Part shown: in pieces, positions 9,901 through 18,707 of the stretch
Numbering within the stretch: the stretch's first letter is position 1
Layout of the letters: each line of letters starts with the position of its first letter
NCBI RefSeq assembly: GCF_000979455.1
Contig: NZ_JJOY01000024.1
Span: 1-64,000 of the forward strand
DNA: 64,000 nt
From: Methanosarcina sp. 2.H.T.1A.6
GTDB taxonomy: Archaea; Halobacteriota; Methanosarcinia; Methanosarcinales; Methanosarcinaceae
Direction of reading: 5' to 3'
Position numbers and translations under genes: made by a program
The notes under the pieces: model-generated
Seen by the model: only the letters and a program-made list of their open reading frames with translations
Databases searched by the model: none
Told to the model about the DNA's origin: nothing

Positions 9901-12482
9901 TGAGAATCCACCGTATTGTAGAGGTAAAGCCCATAGTAATTTCCGGAGAGGTTCAGGTCCCTAACCGTCACGTTCTGGCAGTCAATACAATAAACTGTAC
10001 CTGCATCCGAACCTGAATCCAGGATAAGGTCGCTTTCGTTTACAAGATAGTAGATAGGTTTGCCATTAACTGTGTTGCTTTTATCAATGTCATTTGCAGT
10101 CGAAGCATCCGGAATTGCAAAATTGTAAGAGTTGTTTTCCATACTATTGTTTCTCAGGTTATTTCCTTCCGACCCAGACAGATAGATTCCGATTTCATTG
10201 GATTCGGCCCTGTTCCCGTTCAGGGTACAGTTCCCTGAACCGATAACATAAATTCCACAGCAATTGTCCGAAAGTAAGTTTCCGCTTATGTTGCAGTCCC
10301 TGGCCTCATAGAGCCAGATGCCGGTGGTAGCGTAGGAGGAAGAAGAATAATATTCAGACCCTCCGCAGATGGAAAAACCTGAAATATTAACTGCATTTGC
10401 CGTTACATAAAACACGGAATCTTTCGGGTTTGCAGCCTTTACTTCCGTATACTCAGGTCCGGACTCGGAAATGATTGTAACAGCCCTGTCAACATCCACG
10501 TTTTCCGTATATGTGCCGTTTCTGACAATGATTGTGGCTCCGGGGGAAGCAGCATCAACTGCAGCCTGGATGGAAGTGAAATCTGCAGGCCCGTCATCGT
10601 CCACATAGATAAGGGAAGCGTCAGTCGCACTGATCCATTCTGTTTTTTCAAGAGTACTGTTTCCGTATTCGTTTTCTACGCGGAGTGTGACATTGTACTT
10701 TCCGGCTCCGGTATAGCTATGGGTCGGGAAACGGTCGGTAGAAGTGTTCCCATCCCCGAAGTCCCAGTGCCAGGCCGTGGGGGAGAGCGTACTTGCATCA
10801 ATAAATTCTACCATGAGGGGAACCGGGCCCGAGGTAACATTGGCCGTGAAGGCAGCTTCTGCCGCTTCGCTCCGGTTTGTGAAGGCTTTAATGCAAACGT
10901 TCATGTTTTCCACAGCAAGGGCAGTGTCCACCCAGTTTTCCCCGTCCGGGCTGAAGAAACTCTCCCCGGAATTTGCCCTGGCTTTGCTGCTGTATCCTTC
11001 CTGTGGGTATTCAACTGCCACAGGGAAGGAATACCCGGGGGTAGTAAATTTTACAACTACTGAAAAGTTCTGTCCTGATTCAAGCGGGACTCCGGAGTCC
11101 AGGGAAACAGTATGGTAGCCTGCAAAGGCAATTGTCCCGTTAGCAGAACTTTCTGCTCCTGCAGGGTTTATGGGGCCGGAAACCGGATCGGTGTAGACGT
11201 AGATTTCGTACCCTGTGCCGGTGGCAGGGGTATAGAAACTCACAGCTTCAAGGGTCTCGGCTTCTTCGGCTGTAAAGACGTTGGCTGCCCAGGCTGTGTT
11301 GCTTCCTGAGGACCCGATACTTTCAACCCATCCCAGGGGGTCGTACTGGTACATATGGGAATAGGAACTGAGGTCTTCGGCAGTATGGACAACATTCTCG
11401 CCTCCTATCACGGTATCGTAATACGAAACATAGAAGAACCCTTCATCTCCCCAGTTGGTACCCCAGGAATTTTTGACAATGAACGCACCGTCTCCCGGAG
11501 CTGCAGGAGTGAATTTGTTTCGGTCAAAAGAATCGTCCCAGCCTACTATGCCTATCATATGGTTTGCAGAGTTCGAGCCTCCGTAATAATGACTGCAGTT
11601 GGCAGCGTCATAAGCATCGGAAGAAAAGTAAATTACAGTGTCAACGGCTCCGTAATTCGTCAGGGCCCATTTGATCAGGTCATTATCTTCGGGACCGCTT
11701 CTTGCCGGGAGGGAAATCACTTCCTGTATACGTTTTAAGGAAGGAAGGTCTGTCGGAGAGACACTGGAGTGAGGGTCGTAGGGGTCATCGGTCTCACTTA
11801 CCGGGCCGCTCCAGCGGGCAAAGTAAGCCGTAGTCATAAGGGCGTTTCCGCCGTCATCAAAAGTGCGGTCAAAACCTTCAGGATACTCCTCCGAAAGCAG
11901 GTTTTTTATGTTGTTCTCGGAAAAGTCCATGTTTTTTCCTTCTGCTCCGAGAATGTAAGATTCAAGGGATGCATAAGCTCCAAATGTCCAGCAGCTTCCT
12001 GCATCCTTCTGGTCCCGGACAGGACTCACACGCCCAAGGGACCTGAGGTCGTAAGAAACAGGATAATTACTCAAACCCTCCGGACTTTCAACAGCTTTCA
12101 GGTGTGAGAGGTCTACTGGGGCGGGAGTATAGCCTGTAGCTAAATTTTCTTCTTCAGAAACCTCACCTGAGGTCAGGAGTATTCTATTCTTGTTTAGCTC
12201 CTCATTTTCAATGTACTCCTCAAAATCGGGATTCAAAGGAGCGAGGGAAAAAAGTCCTGAAGAATCATTTTTAGATGGAATTAATTCATAATTTTCAAAA
12301 GTTTGGGATTCATTATTTTCAAAAGATCCAGTCAAATTAATTTCAAATGTAGACGGTAAATTAGATTCATCTGTTACACATCCATTTTCTATCGAAGTCA
12401 GGTTTTCTGAAATTGCTGATGCTTGCCATGGAAAGAGGCATATTGCAGCAAGCAAAAATAATATAATGATTTTTTTTAGCAT
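6918..12482 (-). CDS. Secreted papain-like (C1A) protease with lectin-like, PKD, two beta-helix regions and PGF-CTERM anchor
   Basis: A 1854-residue cell-surface protein. In order: signal peptide (1-23); a C1A peptidase domain (about 140-365) with oxyanion Gln158, nucleophile Cys164 in DAGSCWTF, His308 in ANHMIGIVGW and Asn338 in VKNSWGTNWGDEGF; a lectin-like beta domain (about 395-535); a PKD domain (about 540-618, WHWDFGDGNTS); two right-handed beta-helix (NosD/pectate-lyase-like) regions, each opened by SIQAAVDAA and full of N-G-I-Y-L turns; a PGF-pre-PGF domain; and a C-terminal SPGFGLVFAVSGIL plus KKK tail, the PGF-CTERM signal processed by archaeosortase. It probably sits in the S-layer as a protease/adhesin; the substrate is unknown. 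It starts with ATG 12482 and is the largest gene in the window. Confidence 0.9.
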   Translation of the reverse strand: MLKKIIILFLLAAICLFPWQASAISENLTSIENGCVTDESNLPSTFEINLTGSFENNESQTFENYELIPSKNDSSGLFSLAPLNPDFEEYIENEELNKNRILLTSGEVSEEENLATGYTPAPVDLSHLKAVESPEGLSNYPVSYDLRSLGRVSPVRDQKDAGSCWTFGAYASLESYILGAEGKNMDFSENNIKNLLSEEYPEGFDRTFDDGGNALMTTAYFARWSGPVSETDDPYDPHSSVSPTDLPSLKRIQEVISLPARSGPEDNDLIKWALTNYGAVDTVIYFSSDAYDAANCSHYYGGSNSANHMIGIVGWDDSFDRNKFTPAAPGDGAFIVKNSWGTNWGDEGFFYVSYYDTVIGGENVVHTAEDLSSYSHMYQYDPLGWVESIGSSGSNTAWAANVFTAEEAETLEAVSFYTPATGTGYEIYVYTDPVSGPINPAGAESSANGTIAFAGYHTVSLDSGVPLESGQNFSVVVKFTTPGYSFPVAVEYPQEGYSSKARANSGESFFSPDGENWVDTALAVENMNVCIKAFTNRSEAAEAAFTANVTSGPVPLMVEFIDASTLSPTAWHWDFGDGNTSTDRFPTHSYTGAGKYNVTLRVENEYGNSTLEKTEWISATDASLIYVDDDGPADFTSIQAAVDAASPGATIIVRNGTYTENVDVDRAVTIISESGPEYTEVKAANPKDSVFYVTANAVNISGFSICGGSEYYSSSSYATTGIWLYEARDCNISGNLLSDNCCGIYVIGSGNCTLNGNRAESNEIGIYLSGSEGNNLRNNSMENNSYNFAIPDASTANDIDKSNTVNGKPIYYLVNESDLILDSGSDAGTVYCIDCQNVTVRDLNLSGNYYGLYLYNTVDSHFENISSPKNNYGFYISGSTGLNFTDNSASSNYYGLYIEDSEWKSLSGNRMEGNTYNFGIEGDCASQNVPEVESSNLLDGKSLYILSGVSDHVLETGSDAGSVCLLNCLNITVRDLVFRDGRFGVYLSRTERAAIENNTFSGNRYGVYLEDSGNNTVKENEFSGNSRGIYLTSSSGNTLANNALAGNSACGIYLSESGRNNISGNNASGSYAGIQADYSNGNTFLENSAYNNTLGLCLLGSDYNTLTANTANSNSESGFDLTISQHNTLSGNRALDNFRGITLQGWTGEAFTSDNVLSSNMVSNNSELGIWLTVAENNTIYGNSFHNIKNVKDTGHNVWNTTSGNYWSDYAGSDADGNGIGDTPYVINSMTGSQDYLPICREPGIPLTLTVGSGAGAFSSIQAAVDAAWEGDTLLVSPGTYTENIKVNKSVSIISSSGNPEDTIVRAATPDEHVFSVTADSVNISGFTVSGALEETRAGIYMKDTSGCSLSGNVISGSYFGIRDTRNSGSNCSNNTVENNVCGIFSAAGENNKLNNNRISENEFGLILVSNSSVLRNNLISGNKYNFGALPFIAGVIGDIDTSNLVDGKPIYYLVGESDRVLDASSNAGTVYLVDCENITVRDQVLEHNIYGIYLYNTTNSSLVGNRVSNNDEGLTLYDSCNNSIYNNFFSSDFLNVELMGKCSGNTWNVSRTEGPNVLGDPYIGGNCWANPKGTGFSETTPDADGDGFCDLPYEIPGSGSQVDSLPLYNPPEVADGGEEVEEEHRGSSGSRSAIFSGVSGVPSVNVQGVDVSRQQVLAGQQAEFTFSGPGCSVTGISFVSGTNAGTVTGKVETLNGLPKTILDGPEGAVYQYMNIVIGSQFFGESGTFESAVIDFKVPRSWMEENMIDEATLVLNRFHENAWVQLSTEKTGEDAEFFYFRAETPGFSYYSITGEKKGAVTITPAETPGSGDEAQKITGNEVPETTSEEKKSPGFGLVFAVSGILSVLFLLKKK

Positions 12483-12799
12483 TTTATCCCTTTATACGTT
12501 TTATTTTGTTTTTTAATTATTTTAAAATTATAACACATATTAAACTTCATAATTGGCTTAAACGCAAAATGATCAGTACATTTTAACAAATTACATTAAA
12601 AATATTTATTTAATAAAAGCACTAAACTATTAAATATTTTATATTTATTATAGGTATTAAGTGTTTTTATATTTTCATGTTAGTCCAGAAAAAGTTGCTT
12701 CAAAGAAAAGGCTTAAGGGGTAAACTTATCGCAAATAACGCAAATAGAAGATCAAAGACGAGATGGATTGAAGGATAACTCTGAGAAAAGGGTGAAAGC
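12483..12799. other. AT-rich divergent promoter region
   Basis: This spacer separates the minus-strand protease gene from the plus-strand hydrolase gene, so it should hold both promoters. Runs such as AAATATTTATTTAATAAAA and TTTTATATTTATTATAGG are TATA-like, but a single best box cannot be chosen. Confidence 0.4.
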
Positions 12800-13381
12800 T
12801 TGAAAGCACTGATTATCATAGACATGACAAACGACTTCGTGTTTGAGAAATACGAACATGAAGGCAGGGAATACGAAGGCAGCCTCGTGGCTCCCCTGGG
12901 CAGGACAATCGTTGATCCGATAGTGGAACTTGTGAAAAAAGCCCTCCGCAGGGGAAATACTGCTGTACTCAGGCTTCCGAAAGACCACTACAACGCTTTC
13001 ACAAACCCGAGACTCGAACTGGAGCTTTCGGAGCTGGGTATTGATGAGGTATTCATGACAGGCCTGGTTGATGAGGTCTGCATCTACCACAATACTCTTG
13101 TCTTTCTTGAGAAGGGCTTTCGGACAAACGTCGTAAAGGGCTGTACGGTCCCCTTTGATGAGGAAAAAGGAAATGAAGCCCTTGGGGAGCTCAAAGCTTG
13201 CGGAGCAAAGATGGTAGATACTGTCCCTGAGGACATAGGGGTTATCCTGCTCCTTGAAGACGAACATGATGATAACTCGGAAGAAATTAAATCCGGCACC
13301 TGGCAGCCTCACAATATGAAAGGAACACCCGGAGCCCTTACAGTTAAGTCAATCAGGGATGCACTTAAGGTCAGAAATTAA
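12800..13381 (+). CDS. Cysteine hydrolase (isochorismatase/nicotinamidase family)
   Basis: A 193-residue protein with the alpha/beta fold of isochorismatase-like hydrolases. The catalytic Asp is Asp8 in IIIDMTNDF. The nucleophilic Cys is Cys94 in TGLVDEVCIYH, which follows the family's usual Gly-Leu-x-x-x-x-C pattern. The loop LPKDHYNAF (about 59-67) should supply the Lys or metal-side residues. TTG 12800 is used because GGTGA precedes it by four bases and no ATG fits. The family includes nicotinamidases, pyrazinamidases and ureido hydrolases; the substrate is not clear here. A hairpin terminator follows directly. Confidence 0.8.
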   Translation: MKALIIIDMTNDFVFEKYEHEGREYEGSLVAPLGRTIVDPIVELVKKALRRGNTAVLRLPKDHYNAFTNPRLELELSELGIDEVFMTGLVDEVCIYHNTLVFLEKGFRTNVVKGCTVPFDEEKGNEALGELKACGAKMVDTVPEDIGVILLLEDEHDDNSEEIKSGTWQPHNMKGTPGALTVKSIRDALKVRN

Positions 13382-13397
13382 AAACGAAGGTCAATTA

Positions 13398-13420
13398 CCC
13401 CTGAGCTAAAGACTCAGGGG
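13398..13420. terminator. Strong hairpin after the hydrolase; also resembles an IS605-type right end
   Basis: CCCCTGAG (13398-13405) and CTCAGGGG (13413-13420) form a perfect eight-pair stem around a seven-base loop, followed by TTTCCTGC. It lies 17 bases after the hydrolase stop and can end its transcript. The flanks (TCAATTA before, TTTCC after) also match the layout of the hairpin at the right end of IS200/IS605 elements read in reverse. Confidence 0.6.
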
Positions 13421-13523
13421 TTTCCTGCTGAGGGTTTATGAAATTCTTCAAATAACAGGCACAAAGAAATGAAAGTACTTTTCAAATCACAGTATTTTCA
13501 TGCCAAAGGAAAGGAGGCACAGG

Positions 13524-13605
13524 GGAGAAAAGGGAAGAAAAATGAATAAAAGGGAAGAAAAATGAATAAAAGGGGAAAATAGGGAAGAAAAGGGAAGAAA
13601 AGGGG
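13524..13605. repeat. Short purine-rich tandem repeat
   Basis: Units of the type GGGAAGAAAAATGAATAAAA occur twice, followed by several GGGAAGAAAA copies. It fills the spacer between the convergent hydrolase and MscS genes. Confidence 0.7.
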
Positions 13606-13680
13606 ATCAGGAAATCTGTACCTTAAAAAGCCTGCTTTTCTTTTCCTTTTGCCACTAAGCTTAATCACCTGTTCAGTTTT

Positions 13681-14607
13681 TCAGTTTAATACCCTTTCTT
13701 CAAAGTTCAACACGCATTCGTTTTCTTCAAACTTATTTTCTTTCAGCTCTTCAATCACCTGCGGCGGTTTTTCCGAATTCGTATTAATATGAAGTACCCG
13801 CTGCGGGAAGGGAATTTCTATGCCGTTTTCTTCAAGAGTTTTTTTGATATTCCACAGGAGCCTCGTTTTCAGCCCGAACCATTCGTTCACAGGAGCCCAG
13901 ATCCTGGCAGTAATGTTTACCGAGCTTTCTCCAAGCTCATTTACAAAAACCGAAGGAGCGGGGCTCAGGAGAGCAAAGGGCTCCTTGTCTATAAGGTCCT
14001 TGATCAGCCATATTGCAGCGCTGGCATCGTCGCTATAGCGGATTCTGATTGTGTATTCAAACCTTCTTACCGGGTGCCCCACAATATTTGTGATGTTTGT
14101 GGTAAAGACCTGCTGATTGGGTAAGCGGACAAGGAGCCCGTCATAGGTGCGGATAAGGGTTGAGATTATGCGGATATCGGTGACATAGCCAGCTGTCCCA
14201 TTGATTTCTACCTGGTCCCCTATTTTTATGGGCCTTTCAAACATAAGGAAACATCCTGCGACCAGATTTCCAACAATGTTCTGGCTCGCAAAACCGATGA
14301 CGATACCTGCGACTCCTCCTGCAAGCAGGAACCCTGAGGGGTCAAACCCTATTAAGGGAAGTATCGAAATGAAAACGACAATAAAAGAGCCATAATAAAG
14401 GAGTTTGAGGACAGGTTCGCCCACGTCCTTACTGACCCGGTCTTTAAGAGACCTCCGCAGGTAAATTGTGAGTACTTTGGAGAGGAGGACCGAAAAAGAA
14501 AGAATGAGAACAAACTTTATCAGGTCCCCCAGGGTAACAATTCCTTTTGAGGTTGGATACAGCTCAAAATCAAAAAAATTAATGTCCGGAAGGATCAAAA
14601 GCCCCAC
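13681..14607 (-). CDS. mscS: MscS-family mechanosensitive ion channel
   Basis: A 308-residue small-conductance mechanosensitive channel that opens when membrane tension rises and so protects against osmotic downshock. An N-terminal hydrophobic helix is followed by two more, the last being the Gly/Ala-rich pore helix GFLLAGGVAGIVIGFASQNIV. The MscS beta domain contains FERPIKIGDQVEINGTAGYV, and RLPNQQVFTTNITN follows. The polar tail (about 270-308) is acidic and variable. Its first 13 bases overlap the end of the upstream DUF432 gene, so the two are cotranscribed and probably translationally coupled. Confidence 0.9.
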   Translation of the reverse strand: MGLLILPDINFFDFELYPTSKGIVTLGDLIKFVLILSFSVLLSKVLTIYLRRSLKDRVSKDVGEPVLKLLYYGSFIVVFISILPLIGFDPSGFLLAGGVAGIVIGFASQNIVGNLVAGCFLMFERPIKIGDQVEINGTAGYVTDIRIISTLIRTYDGLLVRLPNQQVFTTNITNIVGHPVRRFEYTIRIRYSDDASAAIWLIKDLIDKEPFALLSPAPSVFVNELGESSVNITARIWAPVNEWFGLKTRLLWNIKKTLEENGIEIPFPQRVLHINTNSEKPPQVIEELKENKFEENECVLNFEERVLN

Positions 14608-15338
14608 TCCATATAAAACTTAAGAGGTACAAAGCCAAGCTTCCGGAGGCTGTAAACACCAAAAGCCTCTTTCCTGATTTTTTGGTCTTTCACAAGATAA
14701 CCTTTCATCTCTCCGTTAATAGGCTGCATTTCGAAACCAGTTTCAGCCGTGTTCCTGTTGAGGATGTCCATACGGGCTTTCATGAAGACGTCCCCGTCAT
14801 AGTACAGTTTCATCCCGTATGCACTGAAAACAGCTTTTGAGATTGAAGCCCAATCAGAGGAGGTATTTCTAAGAGTAAGCTCCATAACTCCTTCCTGCAG
14901 GGGATTAAGTAAAGGAGAAAACGAGTATAACCTGCTTTTCCAGTGCTTGCAGACAACTCCATTCGAAACCTCTCCGTAAAGGGTAAATTTCTGCCTCACA
15001 AGGCTGAGCACATCCAGGACCTGGGGACTCTTATTTCCGTTTTCCGAGATAAAAACGCCTATTTCAACCGGAAAAGTCAAAAAAATCCGTTTTTTCTCCC
15101 CACCTGCAAGAAGCAGTGTTTTCTCAAATTCGATCAGCAGATTTGGGGTGATTTCTTTCGGAGTATTCAGAGGTTCAACTGGATTTATGATAATGCGCTT
15201 TCCATCTCCAAGGATGAGCTTTTCCACTTCATCTTTTCCAAGCGTCCTCTTATATACCCATCCATCTCCTGTTTTTTTTACGGATATAGAAATTCCTTCC
15301 TGTTCTACTGAAAATGGGGGATCGTAGTAGCCGTACAT
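14595..15338 (-). CDS. DUF432 family protein
   Basis: A 247-residue protein matching the archaeal DUF432 family, usually found next to MscS-type channels. It has no signal peptide or membrane helix. Recognisable parts are the N-terminal MYGYYDPPFSVEQEGISI and the central PVEIGVFISENGNKSPQVLD. The function of the family is unknown. Overlap with the MscS gene by 13 bases suggests a soluble or peripheral partner of the channel; that role is inferred from context alone. Confidence 0.8.
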   Translation of the reverse strand: MYGYYDPPFSVEQEGISISVKKTGDGWVYKRTLGKDEVEKLILGDGKRIIINPVEPLNTPKEITPNLLIEFEKTLLLAGGEKKRIFLTFPVEIGVFISENGNKSPQVLDVLSLVRQKFTLYGEVSNGVVCKHWKSRLYSFSPLLNPLQEGVMELTLRNTSSDWASISKAVFSAYGMKLYYDGDVFMKARMDILNRNTAETGFEMQPINGEMKGYLVKDQKIRKEAFGVYSLRKLGFVPLKFYMEWGF

Positions 15339-15634
15339 AGTATTCCAGCAATTAACATATTTTAGTCAATTTCTAAATTTCTTAATATTACATTCAAACT
15401 ATTATAAAAAAATTACTTCGAATAAATTTTATAGAATTGTAGAAAAAGATGGTCCCTGATTAATTGATCCATTCCGGAACCCTGGAGGGAAGCTTTCAGT
15501 TCTCTCTCCCTGTGCCACCCGGAGCCAGGACCGGCCTGCCAGCCAGGATTAAAAACAAAAGGTGAAACGATACTGCTATTAAGAGAAACTTATCTGTGGA
15601 AAAAATATCCCCTGGGCTGAGAAATACTTTCCTT
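15339..15634. other. Upstream region of the DUF432-MscS operon
   Basis: AT-rich spacer before the start of the minus-strand operon. TTATAAAAAAATTAC at about 15400-15415 is a TATA-like stretch that could serve the operon on the minus strand. Nothing else was recognised. Confidence 0.4.
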
Positions 15635-16225
15635 GACCCCGGAGTTCGGTTTTGAATCCCTGCATTATAGGATATCTCCGCCAGCTTGTCTGACGGTCCT
15701 TCCCAAAAAAGAGGGAAATAAAAAAGAGATTTGACAAAAAGTGTTTTTCAAGTAGAATTTGCTTTGTTTTGCTTTCGTCTGCCTTTTTTTCGGTCACTTT
15801 GACTTGTTTGGTTCTCATTTCTTACTTACAAGCTTCCTCAGTAGCTCTTATTTTTTCGGCTTTTCTTTCTTTCTTTCTTTCTTTCTTTGAAAGACCGCTC
15901 TCCTGCGTCGAGCGTGACAGGAAAGACCCGGTATGGCGAATAAAGTTGTACGGATCAGAAGATCTGTTATTTAGACCTCTTGAGCAAAGTTCAGTATTGA
16001 ACATCCATAAGTTAGAACATCCATAAGTTAGAACACCCATAAGTTAGTCTGCTTGAGCGAGCGAAGCTCACTGCTAAAACCCATCGATTAGCCCTCTTGA
16101 GCGCAGCGAAAAGGGCTGCGTACTGCAAAGTCGCAACTCTGCTGAAACGGACCGCGTACTGTTGCATTTGCAGTGCAACTCCCAGGAAATCTCAGATTTC
16201 CTGTGATCCCGAATCGCAATTCGGG
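15635..16225. repeat. Composite intergenic repeat, copy 2
   Basis: It has the same block order as 6115-6800: a CTCCGCCAGCTTGTCTGACGG hairpin (15675-15695), a T-rich part with a (TTTC)n run near 15865-15886, CTCTCCTGCGTCGAGCGTGAC (15898-15918), GCCCTCTTGAGCGCAGCGAAAAGGGC near 16091, AACTCCCAGGAAATCTC, and an AATCGCAATTCGGG end. ACATCCATAAGTTAGA is repeated near 16005-16030. It ends two bases before the stop of the minus-strand corA gene, so it forms that gene's 3' region. Confidence 0.8.
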
Positions 16226-16227
16226 GT

Positions 16228-17298
16228 TTAGACCCATCTTCTCTTTTTAAAATAAAGAAACATGCTTATTCCCAGTAACGCCATGCTCAGCATGACTGCA
16301 GGGTAACCCCAGCGCCACCGGAGTTCGGGCATATAGTCAAAATTCATGCCATAGACTCCTGCGACAAAGGTAAGGGGGATGAAAATCGTGGCGATGATTG
16401 TCAGGACTTTCATGATATCATTCATCCTGTTGCTCAAGCTGGAAAGGTAGACATCTACCATTGAAGAGAGGATATCCCGGAATGTCTCTATGGAGTCTAT
16501 GACCTGAATGGTATGGTCATAAATGTCCCTCAGATAAATCTGCGTAGTCTCCGTGATAAGCTCGGACTCCACTTTCTGTAGGCCGCTAATCAGTTCCCTG
16601 AGGGGCCATACCGATTTACGCAGAAGGATCATATCTCTTTTATATTTCTGGATAATTTTCAGGGTATCTGGCGCCGGGTTCCTGACGAGTTCATCTTCAA
16701 GATCCTCTATCTTTTCCCCAAAGTGTTCGAGGATCAGAAAATAATTGTCGATTACAGCGTCAATAAGGCCGTAGGCAAGGTAGTCCACCCCGTTCTTTCG
16801 CAGGCGTGAAGCCGGATTTTTGAGCCTTTCCCGGAGAGGATCAAAAACGTCCCCCTCCCTTTCCTGAAAAGACAGGATGTATCTGGGACCGATGATGATG
16901 CTCACCTGGTCAATAACAATTTCTTCCGTTTCTGTATCAAGGAGCATCATTTTTAATACAGTGTAGATGTAGGACTCATAGTCTTCCATCTTGGGCCGTT
17001 GCCCCGTGTTTAGTATGTCTTCGAGAGTCAGAGGGTGGATCTTAAAATATTTCCCGAGCTTTTCTATAACCTCAATCCGGTCTAGACCATCGACATTTAT
17101 CCATAAATTCATTCCAGGCTGATCTTTTAAAGCCTGACATTCCTCCACGGTCTGCAGTTCTTTTTCGATAAGTTTCTCGTTGTTATAGATCCATGCCTGA
17201 ATTACGACCTTCTCTACCTTTTTTTCCCCCACGTGGACAAGAGTTCCGGGGGCAAGCCCGACATTTGATTGTCTTCCTCCCAAAGTTTCCGGTTTCAC
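16228..17298 (-). CDS. corA: CorA-family magnesium/cobalt transporter
   Basis: A 356-residue divalent-cation channel subunit. The large N-terminal cytoplasmic funnel domain includes HPLTLEDILNTGQRPK, and a long helix precedes two C-terminal membrane helices. The signature Gly-Met-Asn lies in the loop between them (AGVYGMNFDYMPEL), and the protein ends with the basic FKKRRWV. The start is GTG 17298 with GAGG eight to twelve bases before it. The protein acts as a pentamer gated by cytoplasmic Mg2+ in characterised members. It is a single-gene unit flanked downstream by the composite repeat. Confidence 0.93.
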   Translation of the reverse strand: MKPETLGGRQSNVGLAPGTLVHVGEKKVEKVVIQAWIYNNEKLIEKELQTVEECQALKDQPGMNLWINVDGLDRIEVIEKLGKYFKIHPLTLEDILNTGQRPKMEDYESYIYTVLKMMLLDTETEEIVIDQVSIIIGPRYILSFQEREGDVFDPLRERLKNPASRLRKNGVDYLAYGLIDAVIDNYFLILEHFGEKIEDLEDELVRNPAPDTLKIIQKYKRDMILLRKSVWPLRELISGLQKVESELITETTQIYLRDIYDHTIQVIDSIETFRDILSSMVDVYLSSLSNRMNDIMKVLTIIATIFIPLTFVAGVYGMNFDYMPELRWRWGYPAVMLSMALLGISMFLYFKKRRWV

Positions 17299-17603
17299 GG
17301 CTTTGCCTCACTTTATAATAAAAATAAGTATATTATTTAATTAAGACTTCACTGATTTAAGCCTATGTATGGTTTTTTTTCTTGGAATATAATTATTAAG
17401 CTATTGAAACCGGTTCTATAATTTTCAGCATAACCCGACTCTCAGCCTGGAAATGAGTTTTTAAGTGTGCAGATAAATTGCAGATAATTTTATGTATTAT
17501 CCATTAAATAGAATATTATAATAAATATAATATTAGGTTTTCCAAAAAATAGGGGAATTTGGAAAGATCGTCAGTTTTGAAACTGGATATAGGGGTGATT
17601 AAT

Positions 17604-18524
17604 ATGGTTCAAACGGAGATTACGAATAGTCTATACGATATGTTTGATCAGTTTATAGCATTTATTCCGACATTAGTGGCCATAATTCTTCTTCTTATTG
17701 TAGGGATAGTATTGGGGAAAGCTCTCGGGAAGATCGGAGCAAAGATACTGGATAAAATCGGACTCGATGATCTGGTCGACAAAACGGTGATAGGGGGAAT
17801 GCTAAGAAGAGCACAGATGAGTACGGTCGGCTTTTTTGATGCAGTCATCCGCTGGTTCGTCTACATCATTTTCGCCATAATCATCCTGGATCTTCTAAAT
17901 ATTGAGGTAGTGAACAGCTTTGTCGATATCATAATATTCTATATTCCGCTTGTGATCTCTGCTCTCATTGTCCTGCTCATAGGTTTGCTGATTGTTGATT
18001 TCATCAGCGACCTACTCCAGAAGGTACTTAGTTCAACCGGAGTGGATGATAAGTTTGAACAGACAGCTCTCGGAGCTTCAATTAGATCCGGAGGACTGAC
18101 AGCTTCAGGCATTATAGCTGGAATAGTTAGAATATTCGGGTACCTGATCTTCCTCACGGCTGCATCGGATATCCTGCAGCAGACCATGATTACTCAACTG
18201 TTGATAGATATAACTCAGTATTTGCCACGTGTAATCATAGCCATCCTGATCCTGATGATAGGAATTCTTTCTATAGATCTGGTAATGGACTACCTGAGTG
18301 TTACTGTAAAAAGCATGGATATAGAAGGGACAGACATCATTCTTCCCCTCCTCAGGGGCTTCCTGCTTCTCATTCTTGTTCTGGTTGCCCTGGATACAAT
18401 GCTGATTGATACCAGTATCCTCTACCTCTTCTTCGGGCCGCTAGCTTGGGGAATTGCGATTGTGGTTGCCTTCAAATACGGGGTCAAGGACGCAATTGTT
18501 GCGTATGCAAAAGAAAGGAAGTAA
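17604..18524 (+). CDS. MscS-like TM-helix repeat membrane protein
   Basis: A 306-residue integral membrane protein built from repeated long hydrophobic helices of the conserved TM helix type seen in MscS relatives. Repeats include FIPTLVAIILLLIVGIVLGK, YIPLVISALIVLLIGLLI and LPRVIIAILILMIGILS, each followed by an amphipathic stretch. The canonical MscS beta-domain signature is absent. ATG 17604 is chosen because AGGGGTGAT lies just upstream; a longer frame from 17559 lacks a ribosome site. A role as a small-conductance channel or osmotic-response protein is inferred from the family, not shown. Confidence 0.75.
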   Translation: MVQTEITNSLYDMFDQFIAFIPTLVAIILLLIVGIVLGKALGKIGAKILDKIGLDDLVDKTVIGGMLRRAQMSTVGFFDAVIRWFVYIIFAIIILDLLNIEVVNSFVDIIIFYIPLVISALIVLLIGLLIVDFISDLLQKVLSSTGVDDKFEQTALGASIRSGGLTASGIIAGIVRIFGYLIFLTAASDILQQTMITQLLIDITQYLPRVIIAILILMIGILSIDLVMDYLSVTVKSMDIEGTDIILPLLRGFLLLILVLVALDTMLIDTSILYLFFGPLAWGIAIVVAFKYGVKDAIVAYAKERK

Positions 18525-18707
18525 TTTCTTCCTTTCATTTTTTGTAGTCAACTCAGCAATTAATTACACTTTAAATACCCGGCTATAGTTTCGAATGTAA
18601 CCATTCTATAGTCAATGTATGGGCTTCTTTACGTCACATCTCAAAAAATGATAATTCTCTTCCTGTAAAAGAGTTCCATTATAATCCCACAATCCTTTAG
18701 TCTTTGA

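Noticed and set aside
12752-13312. 186-codon frame opposite the cysteine hydrolase
   Set aside because: It is a shadow of the hydrolase gene, whose catalytic motifs are on the plus strand.
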